Shown piece after piece: positions 7,978 to 17,056 of a stretch of 64,000 bases of DNA. Under the pieces are notes generated by a model, which did not search any database, was not told where the DNA came from, and saw only the letters and a program-made list of their open reading frames with translations. This stretch comes from CAVZCK01 sp963798805 (GTDB taxonomy: Bacteria; Pseudomonadota; Alphaproteobacteria; Rhizobiales; Rhodomicrobiaceae), in the NCBI GenBank assembly GCA_963798805.1, contig CAWCVC010000008.1, positions 124,001-188,000 on the forward strand. Reading direction: 5' to 3'. The first letter of the stretch is position 1; each line of letters begins with the position of its first letter. A program made the translations under genes and the position numbers.

Positions 7978-9051
7978 TCAAGCCTTTGGCGGCTCGCAAT
8001 CGACACAGACACCGATCGCGGCCGTGACGGCCTTGGTCTTGCTGCCCATCCAGGGAGCAATGACCGCCCCGAAACCGCCCGCCGGACCGCCGGCCGCCAC
8101 TACCAGGAGATGATCAGGAGAATCGAGCGCCGTATGGATGCGCCCGGGGCGGTCGCGCACGATCGAGCCCTTGCCGACATTGGCCCAATCCCCGCGGCGG
8201 ACCCGTGCGCGCTCATAGAGAAATTCGGCAATATCACGTTTGGTCCAGCCGGCTTTCTGGATGTGCTCCCTCAGCTGCTTGGGGATGACTATCGCGTAGT
8301 TGCCGCCATAGATTGAATAGTGAAGCTGGTTTGCGCGCATTTCCGCTGCAAATGTCTCCAGGATTTCATTCGGATCTGTGGTCCACTCGTTCATGATCTG
8401 GCGCGGTGCCATGGCGGCCATAACAGTAACGGCCGAGGCGTCCTCGGGCATGCCGCGCATAACCGATAGCGGCTGCCAGCTCGTATCTTCCTCATCTTCG
8501 GCCAGACAATAGGAAAACTTGCCGGGATGGCCGAGTGTCGAGCGGTCGATGCCACCAGGACGAACATCCATCAAATTGATTAGCGACAGCCGGATGGCAC
8601 GGCCGATCACCGAGGTTGGGCGGTCGCTGTTGCCGAGCGCGTTGAAAGTCGGATTAGCCCCGATCTCGAGACGGATCGGCCCGTTTATGATCACTAGGAT
8701 GGCGCATCCCCCGGTACTCGAGCTCACGCCGTGCAGAAGGAATTCCTCTTTCAACATCGCCTGCCAGGCCGTCACAACGACCGGAAAATGCATCGGCAGA
8801 CAGCCGGCCATCACGGCATTGACCGCCAGCTTTTCTGCGGTGATCGGCTGCTCGCGAACAGGCTCGATCCCGATCAGCTGGTCCGGCGTCATCATCGCCC
8901 ATTCCAGGCAAGCGCCAACGGCCGCCGCCGTTGGCGGCACCACGGGCAGGCCGTCCGTCCAGCCATTGCTATGATAAAGCTCCTGAGCGGCGGCGAAATC
9001 GACGACCTCGTAGGTTTTCGAGGTCAGCGCCAGCTTGTCTAATTGTTGCAT
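7978..9051 (-). CDS. Conserved protein of unknown function, partner of the UGSC protein
   Basis: The product is about 357 residues from ATG 9051 (MQQLDKLALTSKTYEVVDFA). The frame stays open to 9177, but the extra 42 residues look unlike a family N-terminus. Visible features are NGWTDGLPVVPPT near the start, a PVREQPITAEKLAVNAVMAG segment, and GVSSSTGGCAILVIINGPI, a conserved-looking Gly/Cys stretch. The middle holds a GRAIRLSLINLMDVRPGG helix. The end is GVCVDCEPPKA, a Cys-x-x-Cys five residues from the terminus. There is no signal peptide or membrane helix. I recognise no enzyme family. It is the first gene of the operon whose second gene is the UGSC protein, which suggests they act together. 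The C-terminal CVDC could be a redox partner for the Sec/Cys motif; that is inference. Confidence 0.7.
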   Translation of the reverse strand: MQQLDKLALTSKTYEVVDFAAAQELYHSNGWTDGLPVVPPTAAAVGACLEWAMMTPDQLIGIEPVREQPITAEKLAVNAVMAGCLPMHFPVVVTAWQAMLKEEFLLHGVSSSTGGCAILVIINGPIRLEIGANPTFNALGNSDRPTSVIGRAIRLSLINLMDVRPGGIDRSTLGHPGKFSYCLAEDEEDTSWQPLSVMRGMPEDASAVTVMAAMAPRQIMNEWTTDPNEILETFAAEMRANQLHYSIYGGNYAIVIPKQLREHIQKAGWTKRDIAEFLYERARVRRGDWANVGKGSIVRDRPGRIHTALDSPDHLLVVAAGGPAGGFGAVIAPWMGSKTKAVTAAIGVCVDCEPPKA

Positions 9052-9406
9052 GCCGTCATCCAAGATCTGCTGTTCCAAGCGGTTGCAGCCTGCCTGCCAC
9101 TTTCCATGCCGATCTTCGCCCTCATTGCCCTCGCAGGTCAATTCCCTCGGGATCGATCCAGCGGTCGGCCTAGCCACCGGCTCGGGTCGGCCCGCCAGGC
9201 ATGAAATTCGTGAATCCTGATGACAGTAAATTCACACTTCGTCCGAAGTTTTCCATTTTACCATTTGTAACAATTTGCTTTTGGAAGCTTTTCATAAAAA
9301 CCGCAAAAGACTTTTCTCCTCTCTCGTTCAGTGTTTCGCCACTGCACTGCCATCAATTCGCCGCACGTTCTTGTCGCTATCCGGTCCACAGACATGGAAA
9401 ACAGAT
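9052..9406. other. Divergent intergenic region, AT-richer, with a palindrome
   Basis: This 355-base stretch separates the UGSC-partner gene (leftward) from the TPR-CHAT gene (rightward). The part from about 9220 to 9320 is clearly richer in A and T than its surroundings and should hold the promoters of both genes. Frames that remain open through it (to 9177 leftward, from 9275 rightward) do not look like protein. Confidence 0.5.
9236..9249. promoter_or_regulatory. Palindrome ACTTCG-TC-CGAAGT, possible operator
   Basis: A perfect 6+6 inverted repeat with a two-base centre lies in the AT-rich divergent promoter region, between the UGSC operon and the TPR-CHAT gene. Its position fits a binding site shared by both directions, but no regulator is encoded next to it. 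Confidence 0.35.
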
Positions 9407-12400
9407 ATGCGCGTTCTGCGTGCGGCTCCCGCGATATTCTCGGCGGTCCTGGCGATGGTCTGTCTGCTTCGAGTGTGCGAAGCGGCGCCCCCCTCCGACA
9501 AGGAGGTCGATGCGCTCAATCTTCAGGCCAAAACGCTCTACGCCTCCGGCAAATATGCCGAGGCAATGGGTCCGGCAAGGAAGGCGCTCGAACTTGCGGA
9601 ACAGCGCCTCGGCCCTGACAGCCTCAGGGTCGCGACCTTACTTCGGAACCTTGGTCAGATTCATCTGCAGCAAAAGCAATATGCCGAGGCGGACTCGCCG
9701 CTTAAGCGCGCGCTGTCGATACAGGAGAAGGCTGTGCCGCCGGATGACAAGAACATCGGCGTTACGCTTAAACTGCTTGGCCTTCTCTACACCGAACAAA
9801 AGCGCTATGCGGACGCGGAGCCGCTGTTGCAGCGGGCACTGTCCGTAGAGGAAAAGGTGCTCGGCCCTAACGATAAAGAGGTCCGAGACACGCTCGAGCT
9901 GCTTGTCCCGGTCTACGGCGCGCAAAGACGCTATGCCGACGCCGAATCGCTAGTCAAGCGGGCGCTGTCGATCATCGAGAAGACACCGGACGCGGATCCT
10001 GCGGAGATGGCGGATCTGACCAGGCGACTTGCTTTGCTTGCTTGGCTCCAAGGACTACATTCGGAGGCCGCATCGTTGGCGAAGCGGGCGCTGTCGATCA
10101 TCGAGAAGGTGAAAGGTCCGGACAGTCCAGGCCTGCTGCCCTGGCTTGATACGCTGGCGAGGTATGACGGCGGCCAGGGCGCGGTGGAGACGGTTTATCA
10201 GCGAGAACTGGCGATCGTCGAGAAAGCCCATGGGCCCGATGATCCCGCTGTGGCGGAGGTGCTGGACAAACTCGCCGACGCCTATGGCATGTTCGACAAA
10301 GAGAAGTCCCTGAAGGCCGAAGCAGCTTACAAACGGGGGCTTGCCATCATGGAGAAGGTGCGAGGTCCGGATCACATTGACTTGCGGCAGTGGCACGACA
10401 AGCTGGGCAAGCTCTATCTGATACAAGATCGCTATTCGGATGCCGAGGCGGAATATCGGGGCTCACTGGCCATTGTGGAAAAGGCGAAAGGTCCCGAGCA
10501 TCCCGATGTGGTCTCGGCGCTCGACAATCTGGCCTCCGCCGACACCCAGATCTACGGTTCCGGAAAGCTTGCCGATAGTTATGCGAAAGTCGAGCCGCTC
10601 TATCGGCGCTCTCTCGCGATCTTGGAAAAAGCGTTCGGACCTGACGATCCGAAACTGGTCGATCCGCTCAACAAGCTCGGTTTCGCCTATAACATGCAGC
10701 GACGTCGTCCGGAGGCCGAAGCTGCGTATAAGCGCGCGGTTGCCATCATCGAGAAAGCAAAAGGGCCGGATAGTCCTGACCTTGTCGTCGAGCTCAATGG
10801 TCTAGCCGACCTCTACATGACCATTGATCAGCCGCAATACGACAAGGCTGAACCGATCTATCGGCGCGCGCTAGCGGTCTTGGAAAGGGCTTATGGCGAC
10901 GATAGTCCGGATATTGACTTGGCGATCTTCAATCTGGCGTCCCTCTATGAGCGTATGCACCGCTATGCTGAGGCGGAGCCACTTTACCGGCGCGGACTTG
11001 CGATCAGGGAGAAAACTGACGGCGCAGACAATCCGGCCTTGCGCAGTAAGCTCGACAATGTCGCCAACATCTCGCAACTCGAGGGGCATTATAGGGAGGC
11101 GGAAAAGCTCTATCGCCGGAGCCTTGCGCTGGCGGAAAAGGAAAGTGGACCCGACAGTTTGGTTGTTAAATTGGCTCTCGATAATCTCATCAAGCTGTAC
11201 AAAGAGCAATTCCGCTACGCCGATGCCGAGCCGCTAATGCGCCGAGTGCTGGCAATCGCTGAAAAACAATACAACTCCGACCAATCGCGCTCCTCCACCA
11301 TTCTTGACGTGCATTTTGGGCTGCTCGATTTGGGCAGGCTCCTTCAGCAGACGAACCGTCTGGAGGAGGCCGAGGCCATTTTCCGCAAGGCGCTTTCGAT
11401 GGATCAGAAAGCGGAAGGCCCCAGCGGGGGCAACACCTTTAACGACCTGATGGCACTGGGTGGACTGCTCTCGGAGACCAACAAAAGGGCGGAGGCCGAG
11501 GCGCTTTTGCGCCGGGCGATCAATATCGTCGAGCACGGTGGATCTAATGGCGAGCAGGGCGCGGCGTTCAACGACCTGGCCAACGTCCTGAAGGAAACCA
11601 ACCATCTCACAGAGGCCGAGGCTCTCTACCGCCGGGCGCTGCCACTGGTGGAAAGCTTCGGAGACCCTCGCCAGATCGCTTCGTTGCTCAGCAACTTTGG
11701 ACAGCTCCTCCAGGATACAGGCCGGGACGACGAGGCGGAGCCATTATTGCGGCGCGCTCTGGCTCTGGGCGAAAAGCAGTTCGGTCCGAATAACCCAAAC
11801 ATTATCTCTCCCTTGAACAATCTGGCCGCCTTGCTCGAGGAAACGAAACGCTATTCCGAGGCCGAACCGTTGCTTCATCGGTCTCTCGCGATCGCAGAGC
11901 GGACTTTCGGCTCCGATCACCCGAAAGTGGCTATTCGCCTCGGCAATCTCGCTGCATTGCTCGTGCACACCAATCGCACGACCGAGGCCGAGCCCCTATT
12001 GGATCGTGCCCTTGCAATCGATGAAAAGAGCTATGGCGCCGACAGTGCTCGCGTTGCCGGCACGCTGAATCTACGCGCGGAGCTGCTCCTGAAAACCAAT
12101 CGGCTTGCGGAGGCCGAGCAGGCGATGCGCCGCGCCTTGCCGATCGATGAAAAGAGCTACGGCCCCGACCATCCGGCCGTGGTCAGGGACCTGCACAATC
12201 TTGCGATCGTACGGGCCCGGCAAGCGGATTGGCAGGAGGCGGTAAGCCTGTTCGGACGCGCTTTGCCGGGCTTGACCATGCATGGCGGGGATGTGAAGGC
12301 AGGCGACCGGCGCGGGGTCGCAAAGGCGCTGCTCAAGCAAAATGCGGGTCCACTTCGGCAATATGCGCGCGCTCTCTATCGCGACAATACCGCAAGCGCT

Positions 12401-14221
12401 TCGGAGCGCGGCTTCGAAGCGGCCGAATGGGCGCAGCAGACCGACGCAGCCGATGCGCTGGCGCAAATGTCCGCGCGCTTCGCCAAAGGCGACGGGCCGC
12501 TGGTCGATCTCATACGCGGTCGCCAGAACCTGCTTGCACGCCGACAGGCGGAGGACAAGCGCCTGCTCGCTATCGCAGGACAGGGCAACGAGGCTGCCGC
12601 AGACGCGCTGCGCAAATCGATCGCCGACATCGACCACAGCCTCGACGCTCTGGATGCCAAGCTCGCGGACAAGTTCCCCGATTACGCCGAACTCACCGAC
12701 CCGGAGCCTCTGACCATCCCGCAAATTCAAGAGCTGCTGGATCCGAAGGAAGCGCTCGTCGTTTTTCTGGATATCTCGAAGATCGGCCCGCTGGCAGGTG
12801 AGACGCTGGTTTGGACGGTGACGAAGCACGCCTCGAAATGGCGCAGCATTCCCATGGACACCGCTGCGCTTGGCGAAGCCGTCGACGCCCTGCGTTGCGG
12901 GCTGGACGAGGCGCTCTGGTTCAAGAAGACGAACGTGGCGAAGTGCCTGGCCGGGTTGAAGGACTCACTCGGCCGCATCGAGGCAAGTGGCGAGGAGCCG
13001 CAAAGCCTGCCGTTCGACCTCGCCCGCGCGCATGAGCTTTACGAAGCGCTGCTGGGCCCGGATGAGCATCTGATCAAGGGTAAGGATCTCCTCATCGTGC
13101 CGTCGGGGCCGCTGACCAGCCTGCCTTTCGGCGTCCTTATCACAGAGCCTCCCACAAGCGCGATCCCGGCCAATCCTGCTGAATACGCGACGGCCGCCTG
13201 GCTCGGCAGCCTTCAAGCGATTGATATCCTGCCATCGGTGGAGTCGCTGAAAGCTCTGCGCCGGCTCGCGAAGGCGAGCAAGGGACGGAGCGCCTATCTC
13301 GGCATTGGCGATCCCTTACTCGACGGAGACCAGCGCGACCCGATCTATGGCGCAACCTATCGGCAGCGAGCGCAAGCCGCGCGCGCGAGACAACGCTGCG
13401 GCGGAACCCGCAATGAGCCCTTTGCACTGGTCGCGAGCCGGCAGCTCGCAAGTTTCGATCAGCTTTTCCGCGGCGCGCATGCAGATATCGAGCAGATCCG
13501 CGAAGCCAGCCCCTTGCCTGAAACGGCGGACGAACTCTGCGATGTCGGCCGGCAGCTCGGCGCCAAGGACAGCGACATCCTGCTTGGCGACCGGGCCAGC
13601 GAGACGGAGCTGAAGGATCTGTCGAAAAGCGGGCGACTTGCCGATTACCGGATCGTGCATTTCGCGACGCATGGAGCGCTGGCCGGGCAGGTGCGCAATG
13701 CGGCGGAACCGGGATTGATCCTGACGCCGCCCGAACGCAATCGCGACGCCAAGTCGCTTGAGCGCGATGACGGCTTCCTTACCGCCTCCGAGATCGCCTC
13801 GCTGAAGCTCGATGCCGACTGGGTGATCCTCTCGGCTTGCAATACGGCGAGCGGGGCCAGCCGGAAGGCGGAAGCGCTGTCGGGGCTGGCACGCGCCTTT
13901 TTCTACGCCGGCGCGCGCTCGTTGCTGGTCTCGCATTGGGCGGTCAATTCCGAAGCGACGGTGACGCTGGTGACGGGGGCGTTCGATGCTCTCGCCCGCC
14001 ATCCTCGTCTCAATCATGCCGAGGCGCTGCAGCAATCGATGCGTGTGCTGATCAAGGCGGGAGGAAAGAAGGCGCATCCATCCTACTGGGCTCCCTTCGT
14101 CGTCGTTGGCGCGGAAGGACCGGCGGCAGCGCCGATCGAGACGATTGCAAACATCCCGGTTCCGGTGCGGGCTCCCCTCACCAAGATGACGGAGTGGGAA
14201 CGCCAGATGTTCAGGCGATAA
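9407..14221 (+). CDS. Exported TPR-CHAT (caspase-like) protein
   Basis: From ATG 9407 the product is 1604 residues. Residues 1-26 (MRVLRAAPAIFSAVLAMVCL then LRVCEA) form a Sec signal peptide with probable cleavage at CEA-AP. Roughly residues 30-960 are about 20 tetratricopeptide repeats of the 42-residue kinesin-light-chain type. Each carries variants of YAEAEPLYRRALAI-EK-GPD-P. A helical linker (about 960-1180) leads to a CHAT domain (about 1190-1595). That domain includes DLLIVPSGPLTSLPFGVL, RIVHFATHG with His1422 and VILSACNTASG with Cys1478, the caspase-like His-Cys dyad, then ARAFFYAGARSLLVSHW. The last residues are Lys/Arg-rich. CHAT proteases often act in signalling or defence; this one appears exported, so a role in the periplasm or outside is inferred. 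The substrate is unknown. Confidence 0.9.
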   Translation: MRVLRAAPAIFSAVLAMVCLLRVCEAAPPSDKEVDALNLQAKTLYASGKYAEAMGPARKALELAEQRLGPDSLRVATLLRNLGQIHLQQKQYAEADSPLKRALSIQEKAVPPDDKNIGVTLKLLGLLYTEQKRYADAEPLLQRALSVEEKVLGPNDKEVRDTLELLVPVYGAQRRYADAESLVKRALSIIEKTPDADPAEMADLTRRLALLAWLQGLHSEAASLAKRALSIIEKVKGPDSPGLLPWLDTLARYDGGQGAVETVYQRELAIVEKAHGPDDPAVAEVLDKLADAYGMFDKEKSLKAEAAYKRGLAIMEKVRGPDHIDLRQWHDKLGKLYLIQDRYSDAEAEYRGSLAIVEKAKGPEHPDVVSALDNLASADTQIYGSGKLADSYAKVEPLYRRSLAILEKAFGPDDPKLVDPLNKLGFAYNMQRRRPEAEAAYKRAVAIIEKAKGPDSPDLVVELNGLADLYMTIDQPQYDKAEPIYRRALAVLERAYGDDSPDIDLAIFNLASLYERMHRYAEAEPLYRRGLAIREKTDGADNPALRSKLDNVANISQLEGHYREAEKLYRRSLALAEKESGPDSLVVKLALDNLIKLYKEQFRYADAEPLMRRVLAIAEKQYNSDQSRSSTILDVHFGLLDLGRLLQQTNRLEEAEAIFRKALSMDQKAEGPSGGNTFNDLMALGGLLSETNKRAEAEALLRRAINIVEHGGSNGEQGAAFNDLANVLKETNHLTEAEALYRRALPLVESFGDPRQIASLLSNFGQLLQDTGRDDEAEPLLRRALALGEKQFGPNNPNIISPLNNLAALLEETKRYSEAEPLLHRSLAIAERTFGSDHPKVAIRLGNLAALLVHTNRTTEAEPLLDRALAIDEKSYGADSARVAGTLNLRAELLLKTNRLAEAEQAMRRALPIDEKSYGPDHPAVVRDLHNLAIVRARQADWQEAVSLFGRALPGLTMHGGDVKAGDRRGVAKALLKQNAGPLRQYARALYRDNTASASERGFEAAEWAQQTDAADALAQMSARFAKGDGPLVDLIRGRQNLLARRQAEDKRLLAIAGQGNEAAADALRKSIADIDHSLDALDAKLADKFPDYAELTDPEPLTIPQIQELLDPKEALVVFLDISKIGPLAGETLVWTVTKHASKWRSIPMDTAALGEAVDALRCGLDEALWFKKTNVAKCLAGLKDSLGRIEASGEEPQSLPFDLARAHELYEALLGPDEHLIKGKDLLIVPSGPLTSLPFGVLITEPPTSAIPANPAEYATAAWLGSLQAIDILPSVESLKALRRLAKASKGRSAYLGIGDPLLDGDQRDPIYGATYRQRAQAARARQRCGGTRNEPFALVASRQLASFDQLFRGAHADIEQIREASPLPETADELCDVGRQLGAKDSDILLGDRASETELKDLSKSGRLADYRIVHFATHGALAGQVRNAAEPGLILTPPERNRDAKSLERDDGFLTASEIASLKLDADWVILSACNTASGASRKAEALSGLARAFFYAGARSLLVSHWAVNSEATVTLVTGAFDALARHPRLNHAEALQQSMRVLIKAGGKKAHPSYWAPFVVVGAEGPAAAPIETIANIPVPVRAPLTKMTEWERQMFRR

Positions 14222-14223
14222 AA

Positions 14224-14558
14224 TCAGCTGGCTGATGATAGTGAGGCCGATGGCGCGGCAAGCGCCCGCTCGCAATAGCTTAGATCGAGATAAGTCTCCG
14301 GCCGATGGCGGCGTGCCGCTCCACTGCCCTTCGATCTCCGCACGAAGCTTCAGCACGTTGCGGAAGCCGTCCATGTCGATCGCCGCGTCCTGTGCGAAGC
14401 CCGTCACAGGAGAGCAAGCCCTTCTCCTCGGCGACGAAGAACGGCAGGTTCTGAATGCCGGGAAACACCATGACGGTGAGCGATGTCCGCGCGCCGACGG
14501 ACCCGGCTTCTGATGCCGGTGCGCAAGACACCGCCATCCAATCGAACGGACCCTTCAT
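14224..14558 (-). pseudogene. Remnant of an ABC transporter solute-binding protein (NMT1/THI5-like)
   Basis: The start contains SLTVMVFPGIQNLPFFVAEE, the N-terminal signature of NMT1/THI5-like binding proteins. Right after KGLL the sequence jumps, one frame over, to VTGFAQDAAIDMDGFRNVLK and LRAEIEGQWSGTPP, the C-terminal part of the same family. Another frame change then gives PETYLDLSYCERALAA and a stop at 14224. About two thirds of the protein is missing and at least two frame changes are present, so it is dead. It ends three bases after the TPR-CHAT stop, converging on it. Confidence 0.75.
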
Positions 14559-14585
14559 TTCCGATCTCTCGCTTCGGCGAGTCGC

Positions 14586-15557
14586 CTATTCCTCGACCTC
14601 CAAGCCCGTCGGGACGGGGACGTTTTCGCTCTTCAGCTTCAGCCCGGCGGCCAGTGCGACGGTTTCGAGCGTGGCGGCGAAATCCTTCTCAAGATAGGCG
14701 GCGGGATCGGGCTGCAAAGTCGCTGCGCCGAAATGCGCCTGCAGTGCTTCGCGAGCCCCGGCTGTGACGGGCATGGCCACATCGAGCCCCCGCGCAGCCG
14801 AGAGCCCGAGATCGAGATCCTTCCGCAATAAAGTCGGCGTGAAGGTCGTGGTCCAGTCGAGATTGACGAGCGCGTTCGACTTGTAGCGGGTGAAGATCGA
14901 ACCCATCACGCTGTTGTTCATGAAGTCGAGAAAGGCATGTCGTGGCACGCCGGCCTTCTGCGCCAGGATGGTGATCTCGGCGAGGTTCTGAATGACCACG
15001 CCCAGGAAGACGTTATGCGCGATCTTGCAGATGCGCGACAGCTCGCCCTCGCCGACATAGGAAACGCCGCGCGGCGCGAAGGCGAGGATGTACGGCTGCA
15101 CGACATCGAACGCCGCCTTCGGGCCGGAGGCGACAACGCTGAGCTTGCCCGCTTTCACGCACTTGCCGTTACCGCTGACAGGGGCGGCGACGAACTGCAC
15201 CGCCCGTTCTGCTAGCCGCGCCCGGCATTCGGCCGACTCCTCGGTGCTGATCGAGGAGCAATCGACGACGATTTTCGGCGCCGTACCGCCCGCCGCGGCA
15301 CCGTTCTCGCCGAAAAGCACCTGCATCAGATCCTTGCCCGTCGAGACCATGACGAAAAGGATATCGGCGCTCGCCAGATCGGCCGGGCTCTCCACGATTT
15401 GCGCGTCCTTCGCGGCCAGCGGCTCCGCCTTGGCGCGGGTGCGGTTCCAGACCGCCACCTTGTGGCCTGCCTTGAGCAGGCGCTCCACCATCGGCGTTCC
15501 CATGCGCCCCAGACCGATCCAGCCGATGAGATGTGTTTCTGCCATGCTCTCGCTCAT
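14586..15557 (-). CDS. NAD(P)-dependent oxidoreductase, 3-hydroxyisobutyrate dehydrogenase family
   Basis: The 323-residue product starts MSESMAETHLIGWIGLGRMG. The dinucleotide-binding GLGRMG motif and the AVWNRTRAKAEPLAAK strand/turn are typical of beta-hydroxyacid dehydrogenases. VDCSSISTEESAE corresponds to the substrate-binding motif, APVSGNGKCVKAGKLSVVASG to the family core, and the catalytic Lys lies in ICKIAHN. These enzymes oxidise short 3-hydroxyacids or reduce semialdehydes; the substrate here is unknown. The residue usually paired as Gly in DAPVSGG reads Asn (PVSGNGK), a small departure. It follows the M24 gene by about 157 bases on the same strand and probably shares its LacI-controlled promoter. 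Confidence 0.88.
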   Translation of the reverse strand: MSESMAETHLIGWIGLGRMGTPMVERLLKAGHKVAVWNRTRAKAEPLAAKDAQIVESPADLASADILFVMVSTGKDLMQVLFGENGAAAGGTAPKIVVDCSSISTEESAECRARLAERAVQFVAAPVSGNGKCVKAGKLSVVASGPKAAFDVVQPYILAFAPRGVSYVGEGELSRICKIAHNVFLGVVIQNLAEITILAQKAGVPRHAFLDFMNNSVMGSIFTRYKSNALVNLDWTTTFTPTLLRKDLDLGLSAARGLDVAMPVTAGAREALQAHFGAATLQPDPAAYLEKDFAATLETVALAAGLKLKSENVPVPTGLEVEE

Positions 15558-15713
15558 TCTTCCTTGTGTTTCTCAAATTGGTCATGTGCGGCTTGCCGAC
15601 GGACTCCGCCGCCTCCGGTGCGGCTCTTTCCGCCGTTGCCCCCGGCCACCGAGCCGGGGACCGGGACGACTCCGAAAGCTGGGGCCAGCCCGTCCATCTG
15701 TTCCGTATGAAGA

Positions 15714-17027
15714 TCAATACCTGTTGGCGATCGGCAAGTCCTCCGCCGGGAAGCGGGTGATCACCTCGCAGCCCTTGTCGGTGACGACGACCTCCTCCTC
15801 GATCCGCGCGGCGGAATAACCGTCCTTCGCCGGGCAGTAGGTCTCGAGCGCGAACACCATGCCGGGTTTCAGCTCCATCGGCTGATCGAGCGAGACGAGC
15901 CGCGAAATGATCGGCCGCTCGTGCAGGGCGAGCCCTAGGCCATGGCCGAATTGCAGGCCGAAAGCCGCCATCTCGTCGGGGAAGCCGAACTCCTCCGCCT
16001 TCGGCCAGACCGAAGCGATGCGGTCGGTCGACTGGCCCGGCTTGATCAGCGCGATGGCCATGTCCAGCCATTCGCGGCAGAGCTTATAGGCGTCGCGCTG
16101 GGCGTCGGTGGCGCGGCCGACATTGAATGTCCGGTAATAGCAGGTGCGATAGCCCATATAGGCTTGCAAAATATCGAAGAAAGCCTGATCGCCCGGCCGG
16201 ATGATGCGGTCGGTGAAATTGTGCGGGTGCGGATTGCAGCGCTCGCCGGAGATGGCGTTGATCGCCTCGACGTCGTCCGAGCCCATCTCATAGAGCATCT
16301 TGTTGGCGCGGGCGACGATGTCGTTCTCGCGCACGCCGGGTTTGAGCTCCTCATAGATCATGTGATAGACGCCGTCGACCATGGCTGCCGCCTGGTTGAG
16401 CAGCGTGATCTCGTCGATGTTCTTCACCTCGCGCGCATCCAGCATGACCTGCTGGCCGTCTACCGGCTTGATGCCCTCAGCTTCCAGGGCGTGCCACATG
16501 CCCGGCTCGATCAGATCGATGCCGAGCGGCTGTCCGGCAACGCCGGCGTCCTTGAGCAGCGCGGCGATCTCCTTCGCGTGGCGCTGCATCAACCCGGCTG
16601 ACGGCGGCACCGTGCCGCGCATTCCCAGCATACCGGCGCGGAAATTCTCCGGCGGCAGCCAGTCGCAATAGAGCCGGTGATGCACGGCGGCCGAGCCGAA
16701 ATCCCATTCGATCGGCTCCTCATCCCCGGCGAGCAGCGCGAAGCGGCAAAGCTTGTCGCGTTCCCATTCGCCGATCTTGGTGCCGGTCACATAGCGGATG
16801 TTGTTGACGTCGAAGAGCAGTAGCGCACCCAGATTGGACGCCTTCAGTGCGGCTTTCGCACGGCCGAGCCGATAAGCGTGCAGGCGGCGGAAATCGACGC
16901 GCACCTCGAAATCGACATTGGTGTGCCCCGGTGCGGGAAGCGCGCGGTTCCAGTTCCAGTGCGGGTCGAGCGCCGCGGACGTGCCGGCGGCGGCCGCGCT
17001 TTTCGCTTCGGTTCCGCGTTTCTCCAT
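15714..17027 (-). CDS. M24-fold (pita-bread) metallohydrolase, altered metal site
   Basis: ATG 17027 has a strong AGGAGG site, giving 437 residues. An N-terminal creatinase-like domain (about 35-200) carries ALLLFDVNNIRYVTGT. The catalytic domain carries FFDILQAYMGYRTCYYRTF, FGHGLGLALHERP, ALETYCP and RIEEEVVV. The first Asp, the GHG His and both Glu ligands are present. The second metal-binding Asp (normally in SDITRT) is Cys in RTCYYRT. Such changes are found in M24 proteins that are not peptidases; the RTCYYRTF stretch recalls the DddP branch (DMSP lyase) of the fold. I infer a lyase or hydrolase in small-molecule catabolism rather than an aminopeptidase. It is the first gene after a LacI-type operator. 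Confidence 0.82.
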   Translation of the reverse strand: MEKRGTEAKSAAAAGTSAALDPHWNWNRALPAPGHTNVDFEVRVDFRRLHAYRLGRAKAALKASNLGALLLFDVNNIRYVTGTKIGEWERDKLCRFALLAGDEEPIEWDFGSAAVHHRLYCDWLPPENFRAGMLGMRGTVPPSAGLMQRHAKEIAALLKDAGVAGQPLGIDLIEPGMWHALEAEGIKPVDGQQVMLDAREVKNIDEITLLNQAAAMVDGVYHMIYEELKPGVRENDIVARANKMLYEMGSDDVEAINAISGERCNPHPHNFTDRIIRPGDQAFFDILQAYMGYRTCYYRTFNVGRATDAQRDAYKLCREWLDMAIALIKPGQSTDRIASVWPKAEEFGFPDEMAAFGLQFGHGLGLALHERPIISRLVSLDQPMELKPGMVFALETYCPAKDGYSAARIEEEVVVTDKGCEVITRFPAEDLPIANRY

Positions 17028-17056
17028 GACCGCCTCCTGCCCTGATACGCTGTTTC

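Noticed and set aside
9500..12300. Regularly spaced similar DNA segments, which at first look like a repeat array
   Set aside because: The period of about 126 bases is the TPR unit of 42 residues inside one coding frame; there are no spacers, so it is not a CRISPR or satellite.
13316..14407. 363-codon reverse frame at the end of the CHAT gene
   Set aside because: Antisense shadow over the CHAT domain; only its first part (from 14407) overlaps real remnant sequence of a binding protein, which I annotated separately.
15714..17027. Firm assignment as DMSP lyase DddP
   Set aside because: The resemblance rests on one stretch around the metal site; without alignment I cannot separate it from other M24 branches.
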